Of a stretch of DNA of 64,000 nt, positions 17,449 through 26,705 are shown in pieces (position 1 is the stretch's first letter; each line of letters opens with the position of its first letter). Source of the stretch: Desulfotomaculaceae bacterium (GTDB lineage: Bacteria; Bacillota; Desulfotomaculia; Desulfotomaculales; Pelotomaculaceae). The stretch lies in contig JAQVGZ010000004.1 in the NCBI GenBank assembly GCA_028696455.1, forward strand, positions 26,430-90,429, written 5' to 3'. The notes beneath the pieces were generated by a model that was not told where the DNA came from, did not search any database, and saw nothing but the letters and a program-made list of their open reading frames with translations. A program made the position numbers and the translations under genes.

Positions 17449-17907
17449 TCAGGCACCCCCAGTTGTTCCAATTTTTCTTGAAAGCTCTTCCCAAAGGCTT
17501 GGGTATCTTTTGGCAATATTAAATGGTTTACCCCGATCATCCACATAAGCATGATTGGTGCTTCCTTCAGCCGTGACGGTGTTGTCCTCCTTTAACACAC
17601 GATAGGCAAAAGTGATCCGGGTGCGGGTTAATGAAGTGATACTAGTCTCTAGAATAACTTTTTCCACTGGTCGCAGTGATAGCCGGTAACGGCAGAAAGC
17701 ATCAATAACTACTAATTCGATACCCTGGTTATGGAAGATATCCATATAAGAAAGGCCTACCTGATCCAAAAATGCGATCCGGCCGTCGGTAAACCAATCG
17801 AAGTATTTAGCGTAATAAGTAACACCGGCGGCATCACAGTCACCCCAGCGAACAGTAAATTCCACCCTTACAGCATCACTGCCTTTATGTTCCGTTCCTG
17901 TTTTCAT
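17449..17907 (-). CDS. 4HBT-family acyl-CoA thioesterase
   Basis: A 152-residue hot-dog-fold protein. The catalytic segment WGDCDAAGVTYYAKYFDWFT, with the Asp of the 4-hydroxybenzoyl-CoA thioesterase/YbgC group, lies near the N-terminus. It should hydrolyse an acyl-CoA or acyl-ACP thioester; the substrate is unknown. The next gene downstream on the same strand is the exporter, which hints at removal of a carboxylic acid but proves nothing. Confidence 0.85.
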   Translation of the reverse strand: MKTGTEHKGSDAVRVEFTVRWGDCDAAGVTYYAKYFDWFTDGRIAFLDQVGLSYMDIFHNQGIELVVIDAFCRYRLSLRPVEKVILETSITSLTRTRITFAYRVLKEDNTVTAEGSTNHAYVDDRGKPFNIAKRYPSLWEELSRKIGTTGGA

Positions 17908-17994
17908 ATGTTCCCATCCCCTGACTTTATTAATTATTTTTTCAGTAGCGAAAAGAATACTCCCTAGCTTGTCTTCCGGCTTAAAATCCGTTTA

Positions 17995-18474
17995 CTAAAA
18001 AACTATGATAAAGAACCATACGATCATTATTACCTCGACGGCCAGCTTAAGTACTGTACCGCCTAAAAACCCGATCAAGGTACCAATACCAACGCGAATA
18101 GCTTTATCTAAATCATTTCTGCGATATAGCTCTCCTGCCACGGCGCCAATAAACGGACCGGCAATCAAGCCGAATGGCCCCAACAGCAGTATTCCCAGCA
18201 CGCCTCCCAGCACGCTTCCCCAGATCGCTGCTTTTGAACCCCCGTAATGTTTTGCTCCCATAACACCGGCCAGGTAATCAATTAAGAATACCAGTGCCAC
18301 TGCCAGTCCCTGACCGATGAAAAATAACCACGAAAGGTTGTCGAATTTAACAAATAACCCGTATATTAGCATTCCAAGCCAAATTAAAGGAGCTCCGGGC
18401 AGCATTGGCAGAACTGTTCCAATAACCCCAACGGTAAAAAATACTACTGCAATAATAATGCCGGTAATAACCAT
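17995..18474 (-). CDS. DUF456 family membrane protein
   Basis: A 159-residue, very hydrophobic protein with four or five membrane segments. Glycine-rich motifs LPMLPGAPLIWLGMLIYG and GPFGLIAGPFIGAVAGEL are characteristic of the DUF456 family, whose members have no settled function. RBS GGGAGG lies about 9 nt before the ATG. It is about 90 bp downstream of the thioesterase gene start and could belong to the same minus-strand transcript. Confidence 0.82.
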   Translation of the reverse strand: MVITGIIIAVVFFTVGVIGTVLPMLPGAPLIWLGMLIYGLFVKFDNLSWLFFIGQGLAVALVFLIDYLAGVMGAKHYGGSKAAIWGSVLGGVLGILLLGPFGLIAGPFIGAVAGELYRRNDLDKAIRVGIGTLIGFLGGTVLKLAVEVIMIVWFFIIVF

Positions 18475-18519
18475 TTTAAACTATCCTCCCTGATTATACC
18501 TGCCCTATATTATACAACA

Positions 18520-18545
18520 AAATAAGCCACATAAGTGGCATATTT
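18520..18545 (-). terminator. Small intrinsic terminator
   Basis: GCCAC/GTGGC stem extended by AAATA/TATTT, with a T-rich tail on the minus strand. It lies just after the 65-residue gene and before DUF456. Confidence 0.55.
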
Positions 18546-18592
18546 TGTTTCAGATGCATATTTGATAAGTTTTAAGGGTGTCGCGACGGATA

Positions 18593-18790
18593 TTAAATAA
18601 CATCATTAACCATATTGCTCTTTCTTGCATCACTCCTGTGAATAATCCCTTCCACCCGTGTGGCGGCCTTTGCAACGCAATTTCTGCGGGGCTTATCTGT
18701 ACTATTGCGAAAATGTCTGGCAGCCCTAGACATAGCCATTACTGCCAGCGCAGCTGCACCTATTCCTGCAAGTGTACGATATGATAACAT
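18593..18790 (-). CDS. Small hypothetical membrane-anchored protein
   Basis: A 65-residue peptide with a hydrophobic N-terminus (LAGIGAAALAVMAM) followed by a very basic, arginine-rich tail. A GGGGGGAT Shine-Dalgarno lies about 5 nt before the ATG and a terminator follows, which supports a real gene. I recognise no family. Confidence 0.5.
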   Translation of the reverse strand: MLSYRTLAGIGAAALAVMAMSRAARHFRNSTDKPRRNCVAKAATRVEGIIHRSDARKSNMVNDVI

Positions 18791-19010
18791 TTTCTATCCC
18801 CCCTGCAATAACAGTTTCTTTATATTTTTCGCCCCTTAGCCACAAATTATACCAGACAGCAAAATTCCTGGATTTGTGTTTTCCAAAGCCATTACATATA
18901 ATAACTGTTGGCGATGTAACACCCAAAAGAAATTACCTTGACAGTGGATAGTAATAAAAATAAGATTAAAATTAATACAGTAAAGAAGAAAGTGAGCGAA
19001 CACTAAAATA

Positions 19011-19820
19011 ATGAAAAATTACGTTAATGCACCCCTTTTAGATTTTTATATGGATTTGAACAAGATTTCTCTATCCGAGGATGCTGTTAGTTTTGTTAAA
19101 CCGGCCTGTGGGGTTATTAATTTAGAACAGGAACAAGCAGTGCCTATGATTAAAGTATATCCTCCCAGGGTAAAAGCAGTTGATTTCTTTGAGGTGTTAC
19201 AGCAGGTTTCTGGTGTAATCAAGAAAAATCGTCCTGATATGATTAATGAACTAGCCAAAATCGAGGCTGCCTTACCAGTTGAAGCTACAGATCGTGAAAT
19301 GTTTGCTGCCCAGGCTTTTATCCCGGATAGTAACCTGTTAACTAGTTTGAAGCAAGATTTGCCGCGGGATACCTTTGGCCTGTTAATGAATCATACGGTC
19401 AAGCTTTTTATGGTTCGGTATGCTAAAAAAGTTGAAAACCTTCGTAACTTTGATCAATGGCTCCAGGGTCAATGTCCAGTTTGTGGAGGCAGACCGAGTT
19501 TCGCCCTGCTGGATAAGGAAGATGGTAAGAGATACCTTTACTGTGGCTTATGTGAAGTTAGATGGCGCTTCCAGCGACTGGGTTGCCCATTCTGCCTTAG
19601 TAATGAATCACAATTTTTCACATTGGAGGGTACGGAAAAATACCGGGTATATTTTTGTGATCAATGTCACGGTTACATTAAAACCATCGATGAAAGAAAA
19701 GCAGGTGGGGCAAACATTGATTTATTCTGGGAAGATATCAATACGTTGCCATTAGATATTATGGCTATTAATGAAGGCTACTATAATCGACCAGTAGGGC
19801 AACCGGCAACAAACAATTGA
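19011..19820 (+). CDS. fdhE: Formate dehydrogenase accessory protein FdhE-like
   Basis: A 269-residue protein with an alpha-helical N-terminal half and a rubredoxin-like C-terminal half carrying four Cys pairs: CPVCGGRPSF, YCGLCEVRW, CPFCLSNES and FCDQCHGYIKT. This is the FdhE pattern. FdhE binds iron and helps activate molybdo/tungsto formate dehydrogenases before Tat export. It heads a run with tatA, tatC and the three formate dehydrogenase structural genes, fully consistent with that job. No strong Shine-Dalgarno is visible before the ATG. Confidence 0.9.
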   Translation: MKNYVNAPLLDFYMDLNKISLSEDAVSFVKPACGVINLEQEQAVPMIKVYPPRVKAVDFFEVLQQVSGVIKKNRPDMINELAKIEAALPVEATDREMFAAQAFIPDSNLLTSLKQDLPRDTFGLLMNHTVKLFMVRYAKKVENLRNFDQWLQGQCPVCGGRPSFALLDKEDGKRYLYCGLCEVRWRFQRLGCPFCLSNESQFFTLEGTEKYRVYFCDQCHGYIKTIDERKAGGANIDLFWEDINTLPLDIMAINEGYYNRPVGQPATNN

Positions 19821-19910
19821 CGGGTATTAAAAATAATATTATCTAGCAGGATTTTAAAATGGACATGTCGTATAGAATTAAGATGACATGGAAAGGAGGT
19901 TGGGATCTTA

Positions 19911-20123
19911 ATGCCGCACATTGGTGCACCAGAGTTAATTTTAGTGTTAGCACTGGCCTTAATTATTTTTGGCCCTGGTAAATTACCGGATTTGGGTAAA
20001 GCAGTTGGTAAAACCATTAGGGAATTCAGACGTTCATCAAATGAAATTATGGAAGATACCGAAACGAACAAAGGCGGAGTTGAACCAGAAGGTCAACAAG
20101 CGATTAAAGCATTGAAAAGCTAA
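19911..20123 (+). CDS. tatA: Twin-arginine translocase subunit TatA
   Basis: A 70-residue TatA/E-type protein: one N-terminal membrane helix (ELILVLALALIIFGPGKL), the FGPGKLPDLG hinge, then an amphipathic helix and polar tail. TatA assembles the pore through which folded proteins with twin-arginine signals pass. AAAGGAGG lies upstream. It sits between fdhE and tatC, ahead of a formate dehydrogenase whose catalytic subunit carries a twin-arginine signal, so it is probably dedicated to that cargo. Confidence 0.93.
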   Translation: MPHIGAPELILVLALALIIFGPGKLPDLGKAVGKTIREFRRSSNEIMEDTETNKGGVEPEGQQAIKALKS

Positions 20124-20171
20124 CCGGAAGCATTCATTGACAGCAGCACAATATCTAGCGGGGGAAAAAAA

Positions 20172-20930
20172 GTGGCTAATAATACCGGTGAAATGCCTGT
20201 GATGGAACACCTGGAAGAGTTACGCCGGGTCTTAATTGTTTCTATTATAAGCACAACAGTGATGGCAGTGGTCGCTTATTTTTTTTGTGACCGGATTTTA
20301 GCCATATTATTGGAGCCTCTAACTCAATTAGACCAAAAGGTCAATTTTACCGGAATTACCGAACCTATCTTTGTCAAAATTAAACTATCCTTGTTTACTG
20401 GTTTTCTAGCTGCCTTGCCAGTCATTTTGTGGCAGGTCTGGAGTTTTATTGTTCCAGCGCTTAAAAAAAACGAGAGGGTTTATTTTACCCTCTTTGTTTT
20501 TATTTCTTTTATTTCTTTTTTTGGTGGTATAGCATTTGGTTTTTTAGGAGTATTCCGCTATGGAGTTGTGTTCTTACTCAAGTTTGCCGGGCCCGAACTT
20601 TTCCCCATGCTTACTATTAGTAAGTATATTTCCTTTACTATCTCTTTTCTTTTGCCCTTCGGGATTATCTTTGAGTTTCCTTTGACTGCCTTTGTTTTAG
20701 CGCGGTTAGAGTTGCTATCTTACGACTTTTTAGCTAAAAACCGGCGTTATGCTTTGTTAATAACAGTGTTATTGTCAGCAGTTATTACTCCTACTCCTGA
20801 TATAATCACTTGCTTATTTGTAAGTGGCCCAATGTATTTGCTGTTTGAAGCAAGCGCTTTAATAGTACGCGTAGTTGAGCGGAGACTTGCTCGCAGGAAG
20901 CAGCGTGAAGAACTGGCCGAGATTGCTTAA
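20172..20930 (+). CDS. tatC: Twin-arginine translocase subunit TatC
   Basis: A 252-residue, six-helix protein and the receptor for twin-arginine signal peptides. The N-terminal PVMEHLEELRRVLI is the canonical TatC signature, and FVKIKLSLFTGFLAALPVIL with FEFPLTAFVLARLELLS follow. The start is GTG 20172 behind a GGGGG-rich RBS. With tatA just before it, this is a minimal TatAC translocase in the formate dehydrogenase operon. Confidence 0.95.
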   Translation: MANNTGEMPVMEHLEELRRVLIVSIISTTVMAVVAYFFCDRILAILLEPLTQLDQKVNFTGITEPIFVKIKLSLFTGFLAALPVILWQVWSFIVPALKKNERVYFTLFVFISFISFFGGIAFGFLGVFRYGVVFLLKFAGPELFPMLTISKYISFTISFLLPFGIIFEFPLTAFVLARLELLSYDFLAKNRRYALLITVLLSAVITPTPDIITCLFVSGPMYLLFEASALIVRVVERRLARRKQREELAEIA

Positions 20931-21059
20931 GACAAGGCAATAGATATAACAGATATTTTAAGCTTTATCCCCTTGAAAAGAGGTGAAACATCAGCGAAAA
21001 TATTTTTTAGGAGAAAGGAAATTTTTATAAGTTTGAAGTAGAGGAGGTTTAAGTGTGCT

Positions 21060-24000
21060 ATGAAAAATCTTAGTCGCCGGGATTTTTTGAAGTTTTTAGG
21101 TCTTGGCGCCGCTGGGACTACTTTATTGGAAGTGAACACCCCTTCAGCTTCGGCTAGCACAGCGGAAGACAAGTTACCTACTTTTTCAATGGGACCGCTC
21201 AAAACGAAAAAGGCTAAAGAAACCGCTTCTGTATGCGCTTTTTGTGGCTGTGGCTGCGGTCTTATTGTATATTCTGAAGGAGACCGGGTCACTCATATTG
21301 AAGGTGATCCGGACAACCCCAATAACGAGGGCTCTATGTGCTGCAAAGGTATCTCCCTTGGAGACGCTAATACGATTGTAAATCAAAGTCACAAGCGGGT
21401 GCTTAACGATAAGCGGGTAACTGATGTCCTGTACCGCGCACCTGGCAGTGCCCAATGGGAGATAAAGGACTGGGATTGGGCTCTATCAGAAATTGCCAAG
21501 AGAGTCAAAAGAACACGCGATGAGAGTTTTGAAGAAAAAGATGCCCAGGGGGTAACGGTCAACCGTACCCAGGCGATAGCACATCTGGGCAGCGCTTCTG
21601 TTGATAATGAAGAAAACTATATTATGCACAAGATGCTACGTTCACTGGGGGTAGTTAACATTGACCACCATGCCCGCCTCTGACACTCCTCTACCGTGGC
21701 CGGTCTGGCCCAATCTTTCGGTAGGGGTTGTATGACCAATAGTTTTACCGACTATCAGAATTCTGACGTATTTTTATGCATTGGGGCTAATCCTGCTGAA
21801 AACCACCCCCAGGCTATGCGTCATATGGGCATAGCGGTGGCAAAAAGAGGCGCGAAAGTTATTGTCGTCGATCCCAGGTTTACAAAAACGGCGGCTAAAG
21901 CAGACATTCATGCTCCCTTACGCCCTGGGACTGATATTGCTTTTCTATATGGTATCATGAACTATGCTATTGAAAACAATCTTTATTTTCATGATTATGT
22001 GGTTAATTATACCAATGCATCATATTTAGTCAGTCCGGAGTACGGATTTACTGACGGAGTTTTCACTGGTTTAACAGAAGCAAACGGTAAAGCAAGCTAT
22101 GATACTACCAACTGGCAGTACCAAAAAGATGGGGATAATGTAATAAAAGACCCGTCCTTACAAGATCCCATGTGTGTTTTTCAAATCTTGAAAAGGCACG
22201 TATCACGTTATGATATTAAAACGGTTTGCAACATAACCGGCACACCCGAAGATACTTACCGGAAAGTATGCGAACTCTATTGTTCAACCGGTAAACCGAA
22301 TAAGGCCGGCAACCTGTTATACGCCATGGGAATTACCCAGCACAGCTACGGCGGCCAAAACGTAAGGGCCACAGCCATGTTGCAGTTATTACTGGGCAAC
22401 ATAGGTATTGCCGGAGGTGGAGTAAATGCCCAGCGGGGCGAATCAAATGTACAGGGCTCCACAGATATGGGCATGCTGTATCATTTGTACCCTGGGTATC
22501 TCAACTCTGCAAATGCAGCTATCCATCCCACATTAAAAGACTATCTTGAAAAAGAAACTCCGAAAACAAGTTATTGGTCTAACAGACCTAAGTTCTTTAT
22601 TAGCATGTTAAAGGCCTGGTATGGCGATAAAGCAACAAGGGAAAATGATTTCTGTTATGATTACCTGCCCAAGCATACCGGCAAGGATCACTCCCATATG
22701 GCCATTTTTCAAGCAATGTCAGAAGGAAAAATTAAAGGTTTCTTTGCCTGGGGGCAAAACCCGGCAGTAGGCGGGCCATTGGCTTCAGCAACACGTCAGG
22801 CCCTGGAAAAACTGGACTGGATGGTAGCTATTGATTTATTTGAAACAGAAACAGCTACTTTCTGGAAACGTCCAGGGGTAAACCCTGCCGATATTAATAC
22901 TGAGGTATTCCTCTTACCAACAGCCTTTTCATATGAGAAAGAGGGCACTGTAGCCAATAGCTCGCGCTGGATCCAATGGCGCTGGAAAGCAGTTAACCCG
23001 CCTGGCCAGGCCAAAAGCGACCTCTGGATTGCAGATGCTTTGATGAAGGCCATCCGCAAAGAATACCAGGCAGGTGGCAAGTTTACAGATCCGATCATGA
23101 ATATGGTTTGGGACTACGACATGCACGGGCATGACGAGCCTGATATCATGAAGATAGCCAAGGAAATGAATGGTTATGTAGTAGCAGACGGTACCGTGCT
23201 GGACTCCTTTGCCAAGCTTAAGGACGATGGCACAACAGCCTGCGGGGTATGGATTTTTGCCGGCTATATGTTCGAAGATCCAGTCCTGAAAGTACCGGGC
23301 TGCATGAGACGGAGCCGCGAAGATAAAAGCGGACTGGGCCTGTTCCCCAAATGGTCGTTTGCCTGGCCGCTCAACCGGCGTATTGTGTACAACCGCAACT
23401 CGGCAGATCCCTCCGGCAAGCCATGGGATCCAACAAGAATGCTGGTATCCTGGGATGGTGAAAAGTGGGTCAATAACGATGTACCTGACTTTGGTTTTAA
23501 AGATGCTGTCACAGGAGCTCAAATTCCCCCGGATAAATCAGCTGTTAACTCTTTTATCATGACTACAGAAGGACAGGGGCGTTTGTTTGCTCCTACCGGT
23601 ATGAAAGACGGGCCTCTTCCAGAACACTACGAGCCGCTGGAAAGTCCGGTTAAAAATGTTATAAGCAAAACGCAAAACAACCCTGTTGCGGCACGGTATA
23701 AAGGTGATTTTGCTAAAATCGCCCAAACTGGCAGCCCTGATTTCCCGTATATTGCCACTACTCACCGTCTGGTCGAGCATTACCAGAGCGGTGCGGTAAC
23801 CAGGAATTGTCCTACACTTGCTGAATTAATGCCGGAAATGTTTGTAACCATTTCAAAGAACCTGGCCCGCAGGATCGGGGTAGTGCCTGGTGATGTAGTT
23901 TCGATAAGTTCCGCCCGCGGTGAAATCAAATGCAAGGTAAATGTTTTACCCATCGTAAAGCCAATGAGGGTTAACGGTAAAGAAGTTGAAGTAGTAGGCC

Positions 24001-24131
24001 TGCCCTGGCACTGGGGTTATCAAGGACTGGCGCCAGGAAGCACGGCAAATGACTTAACGCCATTTGTTGGAGACCCCAATACAATGATCCCGGAATATAA
24101 AGCTTTTCTATGCAATGTAAAAAGAGCGTAG
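21060..24131 (+). CDS. fdnG: Formate dehydrogenase alpha subunit (selenoprotein)
   Basis: A 1023-residue molybdopterin (Mo or W) formate dehydrogenase catalytic subunit when the in-frame TGA at 21681-21683 is read as selenocysteine (Sec208). The context HHARL-U-HSSTVAGLA aligns with the active site of E. coli FdnG (ARV-U-HGPTVASLA), and a SECIS hairpin follows. The N-terminus has a twin-arginine signal (LSRRDFLKFLGLGAAGTT), so the folded enzyme acts outside the membrane. An N-terminal [4Fe-4S] site is formed by Cys59, Cys62, Cys66 or a neighbour, and Cys94/95. GAGGAGG precedes ATG 21060. FeS and NrfD/HybB-type membrane subunits follow. Two separate ORFs would be a mis-annotation. Confidence 0.95.
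21681..21724 (+). promoter_or_regulatory. Bacterial SECIS element with recoded TGA
   Basis: Starting at the TGA, CTACCG (21691-21696) pairs with CGGTAG (21719-21724), and an inner GGCC/GGCC stem (21698-21701 with 21707-21710) carries the loop GGTCT. This matches the E. coli fdhF/fdnG SECIS architecture (apical GGUCU-type loop) that recruits SelB. Confidence 0.9.
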
Positions 24132-24192
24132 CATTTTTTGATTTCCACACCCACTTTTATTTGAAGCAGAAGTAATAACCGGAGGTGAGATG

Positions 24193-25044
24193 ATGTCCAA
24201 AGGTGTTTTGGTTGACGTCACCAGGTGCATCGGCTGCCGAAGCTGTATGGTTTCCTGCAAATCATGGAATGACTTGCCAGCCAATAAAAGCGAATTTACA
24301 AACAACTGGGACTCCCCAGGAAAAATTAATGCCAATAACTGGACGGTAGTAAATTCTAATATAATCGAACAGGGTGAAGAGGTTAAGTGGCGCTTTGTAA
24401 AAAAACAGTGCATGCACTGTCTTGAACCTGCCTGTGAGTCAGCTTGCTTTACTCATTCGTTTGTTAAAACAAAAGAGGGTGCCGTGATTTATAAGCCAAC
24501 AGAATTAAATCAAGATTATTGCGTTGGCTGCCGGTACTGCATGATCGCCTGTCCCTTTGGAGTCCCTTCATTTCAATGGGATAAACCACTTCCTTTTGTG
24601 CAAAAGTGCAGGTTTTGTTATGACCGCATGAAGGAAGGAGGTTTGGAGCCCGCCTGTGTTACAGCTTGCCCAACAGGTGCCTTGAAATTCGGTGATAGGG
24701 ACAAATTACTGGCTGAAGCATGGCAGAGAATAGACAGCAACCCCAAGTACATCAAGCATGTTTACGGGGATAAGGAATACGGGGGAACCTCGTGGCTTTA
24801 CATTTCTGACGTGCCTTTTGAGCAACTCGGCTTTAGAACAGAAGCATTCGGGAAACCTGTCTCCAATAAGTCTATTCCATCTCTTACGTGGGATGTGCTT
24901 AAATGGACCCCTTATATATTTGTGGGCTGGGGGGCCATCCTGACCGCCTTACATTTCTATACCAAGAGGCGCGCCGAAGTGGAGCATGATGAGGAAAATA
25001 TGTATGAAGCCGTTAACACTCAAGAAAACGACAAGGAAGAGTAA
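24193..25044 (+). CDS. fdnH: Formate dehydrogenase iron-sulfur subunit
   Basis: A 283-residue electron-transfer subunit with four [4Fe-4S] cysteine clusters: CIGCRSCMVSC, CMHCLEPACESAC, CVGCRYCMIACPFG and CRFCYDRMKEGGLEPACVTACP. A single C-terminal membrane helix (about 236-256, PYIFVGWGAILTALHFY) anchors it, as in FdnH of E. coli. No signal peptide is present, so it should be carried out with the Tat-targeted alpha subunit. ATG 24193 is chosen over ATG 24190 for spacing to GGAGG. It relays electrons from the catalytic subunit to the NrfD/HybB-type membrane protein encoded next. Confidence 0.93.
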   Translation: MSKGVLVDVTRCIGCRSCMVSCKSWNDLPANKSEFTNNWDSPGKINANNWTVVNSNIIEQGEEVKWRFVKKQCMHCLEPACESACFTHSFVKTKEGAVIYKPTELNQDYCVGCRYCMIACPFGVPSFQWDKPLPFVQKCRFCYDRMKEGGLEPACVTACPTGALKFGDRDKLLAEAWQRIDSNPKYIKHVYGDKEYGGTSWLYISDVPFEQLGFRTEAFGKPVSNKSIPSLTWDVLKWTPYIFVGWGAILTALHFYTKRRAEVEHDEENMYEAVNTQENDKEE

Positions 25045-25068
25045 TATATTAGATGGAGGTGATTATTG

Positions 25069-26247
25069 ATGCAAAAAAAATGGACTTTTAAAATTACCCC
25101 ATTTAGGAAAGTCCTGCTTGCCCTTGTGGGCATTGCGATATTAGTAGCTTTATATCGTCTTGTCGTGGGTTTGGGGCCAACAACCAATTTAAGTGACGAC
25201 TGGCCCTGGGGACTGTGGATCGGTTTTGACCTGCTTTGCGGCATCGCCTTAGCCGGTGGTGGCTTTAGTACAGCTCTTATCGTACACGTATTGCATAAAG
25301 ACAAGTACCTGCCGATTGCCCGCGCTGCCCTTTTAACTTCGTTAATAGGTTATGTGATAGCCCTGGTCAGCCTCTTGATGGATATCGGTAGGTGGAATAA
25401 CTGCTGGCGTCCCTTTTTCTACTGGGGGTTCCACTCGGTGCTGTTTGAAGTATTCTGGTGTATTTCACTTTACACGACGGTTCAAGTGCTGGAGTTTGGG
25501 GACATTTTCCTTGAAAGAGTAAAGATTCTTCCACTCAAGAAAATTTTAAAGCCTGCGTTAATACCTTTGACTATATTGGGAATTGTTTTACCATCCCTGC
25601 ACCAATCGTCCCTGGGTTCTCTCTATATTGTCACGATTGACCGGCTATATCCTCTGTGGTGGTCCATGCTGATCCCGTTCTTCTTTGTCTGGTCCGCCTT
25701 TTTCCTGGGGCCGGCAATGGTAACCATAGAAGGAACCCTGGCTTCCAGGGCCTACAACCGGAAGCCTGAGTTGCCAGTATTCCAGAGTCTGACTAAAGTT
25801 ACCATGTGGATGTTGATTGTATATCTAATCGTTAAGATAATTGATTTGAATTACCGTGGTGTTGCCGGTATGGCCTTCAACGGTTCTTTTGAAAGCAATA
25901 TGTTCCTTATTGAAATGATTGCCTTCGTAATCGTTCCAATTATTATGTATGCCATTCCCTCTATTCGCACTCAGCTCTGGGGAGTTGTCACCGCCTCCGC
26001 GCTGGTTGTAATCGGTGTGATTTTTAACCGGATGAATGTGGTCTTCACTGGCATGGCCGGCAGTGTGGGTACCAGTTACTTCCCCAGCATTTGGGAGTGG
26101 TTGCTCACCCTCGGCATGTGGAGTGCACTGGTTTTAGTATACCTGTTTGTTGTAGAAAACTTCCCCATCCTGGTTAAAGAGCACGAAGAAGATGAGGCAT
26201 TGTCAACTGGTACAGGCATGACTGCCGGTAAGAGCGTAGAGGCTTAA
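25069..26247 (+). CDS. NrfD/HybB-type membrane quinone-linked subunit
   Basis: A 392-residue integral membrane protein with about ten helices. LPSLHQSSLGSLY, WPWGLWIGFDLLCGIALAGGGF and PFFYWGFHSVLFEVFWC are typical of HybB/NrfD proteins, which link extracytoplasmic FeS subunits to the quinone pool without haem. It replaces the cytochrome b subunit FdnI of the E. coli complex. ATG 25069 has GGAGGTGA upstream. The operon ends with a strong terminator 36 bp downstream. Confidence 0.9.
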   Translation: MQKKWTFKITPFRKVLLALVGIAILVALYRLVVGLGPTTNLSDDWPWGLWIGFDLLCGIALAGGGFSTALIVHVLHKDKYLPIARAALLTSLIGYVIALVSLLMDIGRWNNCWRPFFYWGFHSVLFEVFWCISLYTTVQVLEFGDIFLERVKILPLKKILKPALIPLTILGIVLPSLHQSSLGSLYIVTIDRLYPLWWSMLIPFFFVWSAFFLGPAMVTIEGTLASRAYNRKPELPVFQSLTKVTMWMLIVYLIVKIIDLNYRGVAGMAFNGSFESNMFLIEMIAFVIVPIIMYAIPSIRTQLWGVVTASALVVIGVIFNRMNVVFTGMAGSVGTSYFPSIWEWLLTLGMWSALVLVYLFVVENFPILVKEHEEDEALSTGTGMTAGKSVEA

Positions 26248-26282
26248 AGCAGAGTTTTTTATCAGCTTTTCAATGAAACTTG

Positions 26283-26325
26283 TTATTAAATAAGGGAGGA
26301 TACGTGATCCTCCCTTATTTAATAA
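26283..26325. terminator. Bidirectional terminator between convergent genes
   Basis: Perfect inverted repeat of 19 bp per arm (TTATTAAATAAGGGAGGAT at 26283-26301 and its complement at 26307-26325) with A/T-rich flanks. It separates the formate dehydrogenase operon from the convergent tatA. Confidence 0.92.
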
Positions 26326-26343
26326 AGTCTACTAAGTTTTCCG

Positions 26344-26565
26344 TTAAGATTTATTCTGTACAACTTCAGTCACTTTCTGTATCTCTTCTTTTACATCTTT
26401 TGTTGCACTGGACACCTCGCTAATGTTGGACAGTGAGGCTTTGCGAAATTCATTCAAGGTTCTGCCAAATGACTTGCCTACCTCCGGTAACTTGCGCGGT
26501 CCAAAAACAACCAAAGCAATTACTAAAATTAAAATTAGTTCAGACATACCCAAATTAGGAAACAT
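26344..26565 (-). CDS. tatA: Second TatA-type translocase subunit
   Basis: A 73-residue TatA homologue: membrane helix MSELILILVIALVVFGPRKL, hinge FGPRKLPEVGKSFGRTLNEF, and a polar C-terminal tail. It is convergent with, and separate from, the tatA-tatC pair in the formate dehydrogenase operon, sharing the terminator between them. GGGGGG lies before the ATG. It may be an alternative TatA used with the same TatC under other conditions. Confidence 0.92.
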   Translation of the reverse strand: MFPNLGMSELILILVIALVVFGPRKLPEVGKSFGRTLNEFRKASLSNISEVSSATKDVKEEIQKVTEVVQNKS

Positions 26566-26705
26566 ATAACCCCCCCTAAAATCGCTCTTTGTAAATTACC
26601 GTGAATATACAATTTTTCTTAATTCGATATATTAATGATAAACTCCTGCTTTTAATAATCTAAAATAAGTTGACGCTAAGGGGGCAAAAATTTTTTGTGA
26701 CGAGA

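Noticed and set aside
21060-24131. Formate dehydrogenase as a pseudogene or frameshift split in two ORFs
   Set aside because: The break is an in-frame TGA at the active-site position with a SECIS hairpin, so it is selenocysteine recoding.
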